The notes under the pieces are model-generated. The model worked only from the letters and a program-made list of their open reading frames with translations, was not told where the DNA came from and ran no database searches. This document shows, piece by piece, positions 21,890 to 31,249 of a stretch of DNA of 64,000 bases. Both the position numbers and the translations under genes were made by a program. Source of the DNA: Axinella damicornis (taxonomy: Eukaryota; Porifera; Demospongiae; Axinellida; Axinellidae); contig OZ007512.1 in assembly GCA_963931865.1 (NCBI GenBank), positions 5,788,883 through 5,852,882 on the forward strand. Reading direction: 5' to 3'. Position 1 is the first letter of the stretch; every line of letters begins with the position of its first letter.

Positions 21890-22225
21890 TGATCACTTGC
21901 AGTATGCAAATGCATGTATGGTGTGGGAGATCTGGTCATGTGTGATGATGGCAGGTAGACAGATGGTTGGCACACGGGGGCGGCGCCCAACGATTATGAT
22001 ACCTGTTTTGTGCTAATCTGTCCCGGGTGTTTTGAATGATGACCGGTACTGATCTTCTGCCTTGCAAACCCTTTGACATCCGACCTTTGGACAGACAGTA
22101 CAAGAAAGGGCATTAGATTTATGGACACCACCCCCCGTGTGTCTATCATCTGTCTACCTGCACGCTACCAGGCCTTCCCCTGCCGTATTTGCATACTGCA
22201 AAGTGATCGAGTACTCTGCACTGTT
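21890..22225. mobile_element. inverted-repeat element with TGATCACTTGCAGTATGC ends
   Basis: The left arm (21893-21975, tgatcacttgcagtatgcaa) is the imperfect reverse complement of the right arm (about 22145-22215, gcatactgcaaagtgatcga). Each arm carries the gaccagatctccc or ctgtctacctg core of the dispersed repeat also seen at 17690 and 44845. About 330 bp, non-coding. Confidence 0.6.
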
Positions 22226-22507
22226 AAGGCATGGTTGCATTGTATTTTGAATTAAATTTCGGTCTTCTTCATCACACGATATCTCAGCACATGAAAGTGG
22301 CACAGACTTTCAGTCTGCACTGAAGTGAAGCTCCACCCTTGTGAATTAATATGGTTTCATACTTGACCACGCCCACTAATCACGTGGTGCTCAATACGCG
22401 CTGACAAAGCGGTTATCTCTGGTACTTCTCACACAAATACGGAGATGCCTTAAGGCACCTAGGAGCTTCAAACTCTCCATCGAGGCTTAGCACGATGTCA
22501 TCTTCAA

Positions 22508-22647
22508 GATTTTATTTTGGGAAACTTGAAACAAAGTTACGTTTCTTCAGAACTGACAAAAGAAGCCTTTTCAAGGGTGTTGTGAAGGTGCTTTTCAGCT
22601 GCCTTAAACGCTACAGTAGACTACAGCAGATTTCCCAAAATAAAATC
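22508..22647. mobile_element. 140-bp MITE with 17-bp terminal inverted repeats
   Basis: Begins gattttattttgggaaa and ends tttcccaaaataaaatc, perfect complements. The interior is non-coding and itself partly palindromic around gaagccttttc. Confidence 0.75.
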
Positions 22648-23022
22648 GTTGAATACACATAGGTACCTACCTCCAGAACACCAAAAGAGACTCCAGCAAC
22701 AGCTACAAGAGCTCCGTGTTGGCCTTCACCGTCGTCATCTCTACCCTCGCTCCGCGATTTTCACAGTCCTAGCACAAGATTCAAAAGCGGATGGAGGCTA
22801 CTTTGTTTTGCCCCGAACTACCCATCTACTATGCGTACAAAGAAGCGGTCACATCCTCGCAGTTTCATCTGTGGATGACACAAACATACGCTGGACTAAG
22901 CTAACTCACATCGCAACCGCGAGGTAGCTTCCGTGTATCAATTACACTTTTCCGTAATCTCTCCGGATTTGACCAATTCATTCAGCCATGCCTTACTATA
23001 CGTGAGTACTGCTGGTGGGGAT
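22648..23022. other. no confident gene
   Basis: A 92-codon frame (22649-22927) has no motif and begins inside a MITE terminus, so it is treated as chance. Confidence 0.3.
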
Positions 23023-23283
23023 GGCCTGGGAACGAGTCTACTATACATGTACAGGATGTTATGGTACCTGTAGTGATAGATCACACACGTCCTTGTAGTG
23101 TGTTGGAATGGCCTGGGAACGAGTCTACTACACATGTACAGGATGTTATGGTACCTGTAGTGATAGATCACACACGTCCTTGTAGTGTGTTGGAATGGCC
23201 TGGGAACGAGTCTACTATACATGTACAGGATGTTATGGTACCTGTAGTGATAGATCACACATGTCCTTGTAGTGTGTTGGAAC
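23023..23283. repeat. 87-bp tandem repeat, three copies
   Basis: Units begin at about 23023, 23110 and 23197 with ggcctgggaacgagtctac and contain ggtacctgtagtgatagatc. The first phrase resembles an end of the fold-back family, so the array may have grown from an inserted end. Confidence 0.85.
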
Positions 23284-23720
23284 GGGGCCTCATGCCAAGT
23301 TAGCTTGTGTTTCCTAATCTGTAGGTTGAGGGATATACCTGAGGACACCAGGACTTCCAGTGCTACATCCAGGTTGGATGATACAATTCGACACGTCTTT
23401 ACTTCAAGTTAGGTAAAGACGTCTTACAGTCCAATGTGTGTAACAGTTGTAGCTACAGTTTTCCCTGCACTGCGTACAAAATTAGTGCATGGATTTCTGT
23501 TACTTGGCAAATATTGGTCATCTGGTGACGATAGTGGGAACATGACTTGGTCTCCCCAGGAAGGGGCGGGCGGTGGACAGGAGATTATTGTCTGAATGAC
23601 CTTGGAATGGCCATCCCTTAGAATGCTGTGTACATGTGAATTGTTGTCAGTACAATCACATGTGTGCACTTGAAGTGGTGTCACAGTTCTTACACTTTAT
23701 TGATGTGACTCCCTTACCAG

Positions 23721-23798
23721 GTGAGGAGACAGTGATGGAGTTCGAAGGTATTCCAGGAGGGAGAATACTGGCCCGAGAGTACTCCCAGCAAGCCTCAG
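23721..23798 (+). CDS. candidate exon of an unidentified plus-strand gene
   Basis: Bounded by ttaccag and a gtgaga donor, phase 1 in and out. It encodes EETVMEFEGIPGGRILAREY and a few more residues. Upstream (about 23440-23620) another open stretch, FPALRTKLVHGFLLLGKYW, may or may not belong. Not recognised as any family. Confidence 0.4.
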
Positions 23799-24214
23799 GT
23801 GAGAGGATTTGTTGGTTGTGAGTCAGTGTTCCATTCCATTCCCAGTCTCTCCTAGCCTTGCTGCCCCCCTCCCCGAGAAGAATGCTTTCAGAAGGGGACT
23901 ACTCATGTGATGTGAGCATTCCAGTCCAAGTGTATACCAGAGCAGGGAGGATTGTTGTTGCTAAGCAGGCAATTTTAATCCATGAACCTGAACACAAAAG
24001 GTCAAGCATGTCCCTCCCTCATGTCTAGTGCTGTTTGCCTGGACAATGTTCCTGTGTAAACATGCAGTAGATTAGCAAGGGTTGCTAAGGACAAAAGGTC
24101 CCTTAGTGACCACTTTGAGTTCTGCATGTGTGTCTTGGTTCTTGGTTGTTATACCATCACTGACAGGCTCCCTCCGTATGTAGACTATGTAGCCCCGTAA
24201 TGAAGGTTGCTTGT

Positions 24215-24246
<32 letters not shown>
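24215..24246 (+). repeat. poly-G tract (32 G)
   Basis: Uninterrupted run of 32 G, in the presumed intron between candidate exons. Confidence 0.95.
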
Positions 24247-24247
<1 letters not shown>

Positions 24248-24394
24248 TGTTCCCCAGTTTGGTACAGTAGCAGTCATTGTGATATTTGCAATGTAGAAAT
24301 TAGAGTCACATTGTGCCATCATGTGTGTGCTTAGGCCCAACCCATTAAGCTACAGACAATATCAGCTCTGGTGACTCTAGCATCAGATTCCAAT

Positions 24395-24518
24395 GCACGT
24401 GCGAACACACATACACACTCACACACTCACACTCTCACATACTCATACACACACTCTCACACACACGCACACACACTCTCACACACTCACACACACACTC
24501 TCACACTCACACACACAG
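24395..24518. repeat. CA/CT microsatellite
   Basis: Imperfect cacacactcacac repeats running directly into an acceptor-like cacag at 24516-24518. Confidence 0.9.
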
Positions 24519-24663
24519 ATTGTCATAGAGAAGAAGACCACGTGTGGTCAGGTGTGGACTGATTATTCTGCTATGGACAATCATCACAGTATGGCCGTCT
24601 CCGTCCTATTCCACCTGAGGAACTACCAGCGGAATGGCAGTACAAGAGGCTCTGAAGAGTGAA
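24519..24663 (+). CDS. possible exon, frame uncertain
   Basis: After the acceptor-like end of the CA tract, all three frames stay open for some distance. From the internal acceptor at 24590 one frame reads YGRLRPIPPEELPAEWQYKR, which looks coding. Phases do not settle the choice. Listed as a possible exon only. Confidence 0.3.
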
Positions 24664-24848
24664 GTGGATCCAGAGCTGCTACACACTTAACAACTATGTG
24701 ATGACATGACTGATTTGCAACCAGTGGCCATTGTAAGCACTAGGCTGTGCTGCATTACCATGGTATAATATGTCAGTATTTCACCCCAAATCCAGTCCTG
24801 CTCTAGCTGTTTATATTGAATTTACCTTGTGTGCTTTGATGTCTTTAG

Positions 24849-25073
24849 AAAATTGAAGGCAGCTGCCATGAAATTCTCCGTGACAAGGAACTGGAGCGAG
24901 CAAGACTGATGATCACCGATTGGATCTTGGCACACCTGACCCCTCCCTCTCAGCCGCCGCAGCAGCAGGGAGAGCAGGAGCAGCAGGCCGGGGAGGAAGG
25001 GCAACAAGGTGGTGGACAGGAGCAGGAGGAGGAGGAGGAGGAACAAGGGAAACAAGCTGGAAATTCTCCGTGA
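24849..25073 (+). CDS. Gln/Glu-rich terminal exon, copy 1
   Basis: Follows the acceptor ctttag. Reads KIEGSCHEILRDKELERARL, MITDWILAHLTPP, then a Gln/Glu/Gly-rich tail, and stops soon after the copy-2 duplication junction (GNSP then TGA). The N-terminal 30 residues look helical; the tail is low complexity. It is duplicated 249 bp downstream with its acceptor, giving two alternative 3' ends for the same gene. Function unknown. Confidence 0.45.
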   Translation, partial: KIEGSCHEILRDKELERARLMITDWILAHLTPPSQPPQQQGEQEQQAGEEGQQGGGQEQEEEEEEQGKQAGNSP

Positions 25074-25097
25074 CAAGAAACTTGAAGGCAGTTTTAG

Positions 25098-25361
25098 AAA
25101 ATTGAAGGCAGCTGCCATGAAATTCTCCGTGACAAGAAACTGGAACGAGCAAGACTGATGATCACCGATTGGATCTTGGCACACCTGACCCCTCCCTCTC
25201 AGCCGCCGCAGCAGCAGGGAGAGCAGGAGCAGCAGGCCGGGGAGGAAGGGCAACAAGGTGGTGGACAGGAGCAGGAGGAGGAGGAGGAGGAACAAGGGAA
25301 ACAAGCTGGAGAACAGGCAGATGAAGAGGAGCACCAGCAAGACGAAGAACCACAAAGTTGA
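25098..25361 (+). CDS. Gln/Glu-rich terminal exon, copy 2
   Basis: Same frame and nearly the same sequence as copy 1, preceded by ttttag. It continues past the point where copy 1 stops and ends EEEHQQDEEPQS and TGA. Spacing from copy 1 is 249 bp (a multiple of three), but an in-frame TGA separates them, so they work as alternatives, not as one exon. Confidence 0.45.
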   Translation, partial: KIEGSCHEILRDKKLERARLMITDWILAHLTPPSQPPQQQGEQEQQAGEEGQQGGGQEQEEEEEEQGKQAGEQADEEEHQQDEEPQS

Positions 25362-25574
25362 CATTAAGACACCACTCCAAGTTGATGAGCAGCTGTGCTA
25401 CAATGGTGTTGATGTTTGTTTGTTTGTCATCCTAAGGAAGTTATGCCTTGAGTGTTCGTTCGTTTAGCAATGAATTGTCAAAACAGAGATTGATGTTACC
25501 CATTTTCTTCATGTGCTCATTTAAGGGATGGTCAAAGCAATGGGTGCCATTTACTTCTGAGGAGAGGAAAACAG

Positions 25575-25721
25575 CTGATCGATGTGAACCAGCAGTCGCA
25601 GCTCCCTGGGGACCTCCATGACCCGGGGGGGGGGGGGTTAGCCAATGTCACTCCTCACAACCAGAAGGAACTCAACCTCAATGGGGTTCTGCTGGAGGAT
25701 GGCAGCTCCGATGACAGCTAG
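25575..25721 (+). CDS. candidate C-terminal exon, function unknown
   Basis: Reads LIDVNQQSQLPGDLHDPGGG, then NVTPHNQKELNLNGVLLED and SSDDS before TAG (25719-25721). The 13-base G run at 25625 is translated as glycines. The stop overlaps a donor-like gtgagt at 25721, so the exon could instead be internal. The acceptor may be the aaaacag just before 25575. No family recognised. Confidence 0.35.
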   Translation: MIDVNQQSQLPGDLHDPGGGGLANVTPHNQKELNLNGVLLEDGSSDDS

Positions 25722-25834
25722 TGAGTGACCATGATGAAATTATGAAAAGAAGGCATTTGGATCTTAGACGCTGGGTTACATTACAAACTGTAAAACAGTT
25801 TAGTTGCCTGCATGCCTATTATGGAGGTTGTTAG

Positions 25835-26080
25835 ATCGCCTTCTCCATAAGCAGCAAATTCACACCATGCAGTTTCAGGCATTATGCCTTCAACTTGCTT
25901 AACAATGAGGATTCAGTGATCGCCTTCTCAGCAGCAAATTCACACCATGCAGTTTCAGGCATTATACCTTCAACTTGCTTAACAATGAGGATTCAGTGAT
26001 CGCCTTCTCAGCAGCAAATTCACACCGTGCAGTTTCAGGCATTATGCCTTCAACTTGCATGCAATGAGGATTCAGTGATC
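25835..26080. repeat. 80-bp tandem repeat, three copies
   Basis: Units start with atcgccttct at 25835, 25919 and 25999 and contain ttcacaccatgcagtttcag. Copies are almost identical, so the expansion is recent. Confidence 0.9.
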
Positions 26081-26115
26081 AAGCATGGGCAGATGTATGC
26101 CAACTCTAAAGCTTA

Positions 26116-26395
26116 CTAGGGGCAAAAAATTTTTCCACAAAAATTCCAGGGGATTTAGTGATGGCCTGTCACATTCCATGCACCTCATGAAAAACCTAAG
26201 AAACAAGAGGAAATGCCATTAACCAGCCTCAGTCCCATCCCATTTATAAAAAAAGTAGAATTTAGGGATGGGATGGGACTGAGGCTGGTTAATGGCATTT
26301 CCTCTTGTTTCTTAGGTTTTTCATGAGGTGCATGGAATGTGACAGGCCATCACTAAATCCCCTGGAATTTTTGTGGAAAAATTTTTTGCCCCTAG
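26116..26395. mobile_element. 280-bp near-perfect palindrome (fold-back element)
   Basis: Arms of about 126 bp, from ctaggggcaaaaaattttt to agtcccatccc, are essentially identical in inverted orientation around a 25-base loop (atttataaaaaaagtagaat). No coding capacity. A transcript would form a long perfect RNA duplex. A foldback transposon is the simplest explanation; ctag may be part of the end or a target duplication. Confidence 0.9.
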
Positions 26396-27184
26396 TTTGT
26401 GCACTTTTTTGAGCGCATGAAATGCGTAGCTTATAGGTGTTGCTAACATGTACCTAATCACCATGTCAGCAAAGGAAAGCTATGACAGTCTCTCATGATG
26501 GCAGTGATGGATGTGGACCTTCTGCTGGGCATTGAGCAGGCTTTGTTGCTTCCATTAATAATATTGTTCTACGCATGTTGCTCTTGTCATCAGCTAGCTA
26601 GCTACAAGTCTTTGGGAGGTGGTGAGCATTCACCCTTCATCAGATCAGAGAGCTTGATGGCAGTCATAATAATTATAGGTCACGTACATGCAATGGCTCC
26701 ATATAATAGCTTATAACTCCAGCCTCACTCACAGTTCTGGTCAGTATTGGTACAAGTACAAAGTCTTGTTCTGCACTGTAGCTACGTCATGAAAAACAAA
26801 GCCACGCCCCCATGATGGCACAGCCACGATAGATCTTGACAAGAACAGGTTGGTAGAAATTCCTCTCAGCCGTAGTGAGCCACCAGATGACGGATTGACA
26901 AGGATTCAGTAAGTGTCTCAAACGCAGCTATCACAAGCAAAAAGAACACAACATGCGCTTGCATGTGAAATGCGCATGCGCAATTGGCGGAACGCGTGAC
27001 CTCTGGCTGCCTCAAAATGGCGTCGTGCTACGAGTACAATTTCGTCGAATGGTAGCTAGCCAAAACTGCTGTTCTTGCCAGTTCGCAGACAAAAGGGCTC
27101 AAAGACTCTACTGCGGAGAAAGCGGTGTTGTTCTGTGCTTAAATGAGCTCAAGGACTCCTTCCGTTGGTGAGCTATGCTTGACT
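26396..27184. other. no confident gene
   Basis: A GC-richer stretch with CpG sites from about 26960 to 27180 could be a promoter region for the exon below; no motif supports a specific call. Confidence 0.3.
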
Positions 27185-27290
27185 ATGAGAAAGAAGAAGA
27201 AGAAGAAGAAGAAGAAGAAGAAGAAGAAGAAAGAAGATGACGAAATCGGAATTTTACAGCGACTTGTCTCTCGACTCCCGCGTACTCTCA
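27185..27290 (+). CDS. possible first exon with poly-lysine or 18-residue leader
   Basis: Two overlapping starts lead to the same donor (ctcag followed by gtacgt at 27291). An ATG at 27183 gives a poly-Lys run then EDDEIGILQRLVSRLPRTL. An ATG at 27237 in another frame gives MTKSEFYSDLSLDSRVLS. No downstream exon was recognised, so this may be a fragment. Confidence 0.25.
27187..27237. repeat. (AAG)n microsatellite
   Basis: About sixteen AAG triplets. Confidence 0.95.
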
Positions 27291-27791
27291 GGTACGTTTA
27301 AGAGTGTTTTTGTGAACTGCTAGGCAGTGTCATTCTGTCTGCATGCTTGGTTTGGGCCTTTGTAGCTTCTTTAGCTGTTTTCCTGCTAGTGTATCCTATG
27401 GTAAATTCGAAATTTCCTTGGCCATCCCTAAATAGAGAACGCTATCGCGTTCTCTGATAACAAAGTCATCGGAATGACATGCAGATATATTACGTTATAG
27501 CTCTCCAGCTTGTTTTAAGCTGTATATCACAGTCATGTTGTACGCTTCATGTGGGCATTCAGCAGCTGCTTACTGGAACAACAGTTGCAATTGTTACAAT
27601 TTGGGAGGAGGGGCCGGGGCAATGGGTACACTTGGCTGCATGCCTGATACAAAATTAATAGTGAAAGAGCAATAACACTTGAGTAATAATAAGTAATGAT
27701 AATTTCACTGAAGTTAATAACTGAATGATACTTAACTTAATTACTAAAGGATACTATAATGATAAAATACAAGAGGGCAATGGTGTCTACG

Positions 27792-28110
27792 AACCTAGTG
27801 CATTCTTAACCTGTTCAGCAAACTCTTTGTAGTCTGAGTCATTCAGCAGTTCAATCAGGTGGCATCAGAACTGTCCAAACAAAGAGTGAATGACTCGTTG
27901 CAGCAGATGACTGTACATTCAACCTGTGTGCGTGCTCCACTTCAACGCTCCCAATCTTTCATCTCATAATATTGGCATTGGATCGAGTTCCTTCATTAAT
28001 CCAACTTGCAATTGCTTCAAGTCTTGGGCGATGGTCTTGATAATTTCACTTTATCCCCTTTGGTCTTCAGCCTCATCAGCTGCATGGGCCATGCATCCTG
28101 GGCTTGGTGT
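27792..28110 (-). pseudogene. decayed exon of unknown gene
   Basis: One minus-strand frame keeps coding-like text across 106 codons, broken by one TAA and three TGA: EIIKTIAQDLKQLQVGLMKE, then LLQRVIHSLFGQF, and CHLIELLNDSDYKEFAEQVK followed by NALGS and a final TAG at 27792. The mix of intact helices and stops indicates a former coding exon. It lies downstream of a decayed linker exon like those of the death-domain gene, so it may be part of an old duplicate of that locus. Confidence 0.35.
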
Positions 28111-28221
28111 CTACAAAAGAGAGTGCAGATACATCCAGGAGAAACATGCATATGATATGTTGTCTGCCCTATTGTAGTTCAGCATCAGACACTTTATAAT
28201 GGTTACTATGATCATGCCTAC

Positions 28222-28249
28222 CCGTGATGATTTGGGATCCACCGATGAA
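28222..28249 (-). pseudogene. truncated copy of the linker exon
   Basis: Between a ctcag acceptor and a gtaggcatgatc donor it holds ggatcccaaatcatcacgg, matching the end of linker exon 31865-31800 including the intron start (gtaggcatgat). Length 28 bp breaks the phase 1-1 rule of the intact linkers. Confidence 0.55.
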
Positions 28250-28800
28250 CTGAGCGGAAAAGAGCAAGAATATGCACGACATGCAACTGCATGAATTATT
28301 TGGCTAAGCTTATGCACCATATATACAAGGTAGCTAGTCCATGAACTGCATGATTTATTTTCCCCATGATAATTATATTTGTGCCCAAGTTCACAGGTCA
28401 GCATCTAAGTCACTTTGCATTCAACCATTTGCTCATAGGTAGCTAATGCACAAATTTACAGTACACTTCCACACTCTACCCACATGCACTGGAGTCACAG
28501 TTGAACCACACCAGGCAGCCATCAGGAGGTCAAATTGCTTGTGGGTGGTGGGACACTTCAGGATACACAGTTTTCCATTACACTTTCACACTCTACCCAT
28601 TAACTCAGTGGATCACGTGTTCTTCTACTGACTTCCAGCTGCAGATGACAGATGCACACCCCCGGCCACATGTAACTGTGTATCCGCAGTGTGTTATGCA
28701 CGTAGTTTAGTTAAGGTTCCTTGTGCAGATACATGTACAGTGTTGCCTTCCAAAACTGCTTGAAAGAAAGTCTTCTTACCGTTTTGCAGCATTGCTTCAC
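28250..28800. other. no gene seen
   Basis: AT-rich. A phrase cacttccacactctaccca (28463) recurs as cactttcacactctaccca (28580), a small direct repeat of about 117 bp spacing. Confidence 0.4.
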
Positions 28801-29010
28801 CATATCATTCAGCTAAGAATAATACAGGCCTGTAGTTAATTGGGCTCTGTGTTTTTTGGATTTTAAATAATGTTCCGTTCTTCCAAACTGACGGCAAATT
28901 TTCTGAATCAGTTTTGATAAAGATTTTTGTCCGAGATGGGGAGCAGTTTCCCTTCTCACGTCCTGGCTGAAATGACGTCAAAGCCACTATATAATAATTA
29001 TATGTCACAT
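28801..29010 (-). pseudogene. possible LINE reverse transcriptase remnant
   Basis: The short frame SENLPSVWKNGTLFKIQKTQ then SPINYRPV resembles the WKxAxVxPIxK...NYRP entry block of LINE reverse transcriptases. Only this block is present. Confidence 0.35.
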
Positions 29011-30208
29011 CACAACTTCATGCACAGACCAAGAGAAAGCAAACAATTGCACTGTCATGCTCTAACACGTACTGCTTCTCAAAGTGCTTCTGTACAGATT
29101 ACAATGTTAACATGACTTGTAATGTCATTTCCATGACAAATGATGATTATTATTATTACACCATTAGCGTATTCAAGAATACAACACGTGTGTTATTGTC
29201 AGTCAGGCTATCCTCATGAGCCCCTCATATGACTGCAGCAGTCCAAGAGAGCTGACAGTACCATCACAAAGACCAGCTGCATACTTTTAGAAGAAGGCTG
29301 CAAATGCCCTCAAATCCAAGGAATAGAGCTCAGAATTTCGGAGTGAAGGGTAATAGAGTTCATATTATTTCATCACTGGAGTAGCTATCCCCAACCTGCA
29401 TGCATGTGTGTGCAAAGAGATACCTCCAAATACCTGCAACAATGACGTCAGATGGTGGCCTTCAATGGTGTGTCTTATGCTGAGGGCATTTGCAGTCTTC
29501 TACCAGTAATTCCTCAATCTCGTCATAAAAATTCCTTGCATCAACAGGAGGAACTGGTTTTGGTTGAAGAAAGATTCTCTTCTCCTATAGAAATTACGCA
29601 TACCCCTGTAGGATGTACTGGCTATGTGAAGGCAGACCGTGAACTGCATACTTTAGCTCGCTCTCCCCTCACTCGTCGTCTCTTACTGTACAATACTCCT
29701 CCCTCTCGATCCCTCTCCCCATCCCCCCACCCCTCTCCCACATCCCGTCCCAATGGCCATACCATGTCCTCGTCCCGTCCTTTATTGTCCATTTCCAGGT
29801 TCCATCCTTGTCCATTTCCTGGTTCCGTCCTTGTCCAGTCCTTGTCCATTCCTTGTTCAATGTCCTTGTCCAGTTTTTGTCCATTTCCTTGTTCAACGTC
29901 CTTGTCCATGCAGGACGTTGTGGTTTGTATTAAAGCCCTCCTAGAGTGCTACCCACCCTTATTGCATGGGTCTTGGGCTTATAAACCAGCAACGTTTTAT
30001 AATATATACATCCGGTCCTTGTGAGGATGATTTGATTAACTAGTACAATGTCTAATATCATAGCCTTCACTAGAGCATGCAGTATTTATTGCAGTATAAT
30101 TAGAGTCCAGTTATTTCAAACCTGCAGTTGCATGGTTTGGAATCACGATAATAATAATGCAATTATGTGCATGAAACTAAAATGAACGCATCCATGATAA
30201 TATTATTA
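29011..30208. repeat. no gene; includes TCCTTGTCCATT minisatellite
   Basis: 29780-29905 has about ten loose copies of tccttgtccatttcc, which create long but low-complexity frames on both strands. The rest is AT-rich with no motif. Confidence 0.6.
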
Positions 30209-30410
30209 CAGTCAAACCTCCGATATAATTATAGTGGACCCTCCGAGATAGGGACACAATATAATCTACAAAGGACGCTTTTCAAGGTCCCAAATAATTG
30301 GTTTGCCTATGGTTCTAATATACATTTTGAACCTCCGAGAAGAGACAACCTCTCTACAAAGGACAGACGACTTGAATTTATAAAGTGTCCTTTGTTTGGA
30401 GGTTTGACTG
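30209..30410. mobile_element. 202-bp pogo-like MITE
   Basis: Ends cagtcaaacctccga and the complement tttggaggtttgactg, flanked by TA on both sides (30207-30208, 30411-30412). CAGTxxAACxTC termini with TA duplication are typical of pogo/Tigger elements of the Tc1/mariner superfamily. The interior repeats cctccgaga and ctacaaaggac in both orientations. No transposase. Confidence 0.8.
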
Positions 30411-30412
30411 TA

Positions 30413-30947
30413 TATTGTAGCATTGCATATATAATTATTTCCACAAAGAAAACTTGAACTGCATGCTTGCAAGCTTCTATATAAATGCAGCAATTACTGC
30501 AGTTGTATCAACCATATTATACATGTATATAGTTTGTGCCAATTGCTGCTATGTACAGCAAGCAGTAGTTATAATCCCTGATTGCAGGTCTCATGCAATT
30601 TGTTATCATCAGGATTTCAAACCATGCAACTGCGCGTCCTTGAAATTGCCAGATCATAGCTTTACGTGCATGAGACACATGAAATTCAAACATTACTGCA
30701 TCAAAATGATATTATTATATTGTAGCATCCAGTGCACATTTCAACAAAAATAATTTGAACTGCATGCTTGCAAGACGACAGCAGTTATTGTGTTGCAGTT
30801 GTGTCAGCCAATTACTGCTACAGGCAAAAGGGTTTGTGTTGGTGGAGGGTACTATTGTAGTCCTGACTGTGGCATATCAATCCCTGAGAAACAGTGAGAA
30901 ACAGAGAGAAACATAAACCGCTGCACACAGCTAGCCTGCACAGTCCT
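30413..30947. other. no gene seen
   Basis: AT-rich. Contains a direct repeat (tgaactgcatgcttgcaag near 30457 and 30759). Probably the 3' flank of the death-domain gene. Confidence 0.4.
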
Positions 30948-30994
30948 TCAAGAACCAGGTACAGAGATGATAGCATATTTGTTGCAAGACTCAC

Positions 30995-31249
30995 CATATT
31001 TCCTGCAGAGGCGGTCTGCTTCCCTCACATCACCGGACTCGACCATGGCTTGGACCAGCTGCTGGTATGATGCTTGCGGACAGTTCCTCAGCCATGCCTT
31101 AAACATGTCTCGTTTGCAACCTTCCTGATTTCGTGGGCGGTTACTTTCGATGGTATCGAGGTCGTCATCTTCAATGTCCAATTGTAGTCCCAGGTTATAC
31201 CAGCTTTTCACTCTGACCTTGACCAGATCCTTCAGGGTTGGCCTGGGGG
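30995..31249 (-). CDS. death domain exon 4
   Basis: 255 bp, phase 1-1. PTLKDLVKVRVKSWYNLGLQ, LDIEDDDLDTIESNRPRN, KRDMFKAWLRNCPQASYQQL and ADRLCRKYG. The W.NLGLQL and FKAWL...Y..L landmarks fit a death domain, more divergent from the first three. Read-through of its donor would stop at 30948. Confidence 0.75.

Noticed and set aside
24822..25364. Leucine-rich minus-strand frame of 180 codons
   Set aside because: Antisense of the Gln/Glu tract; the hydrophobic runs come from CTC/CTG complements of GAG/CAG codons.
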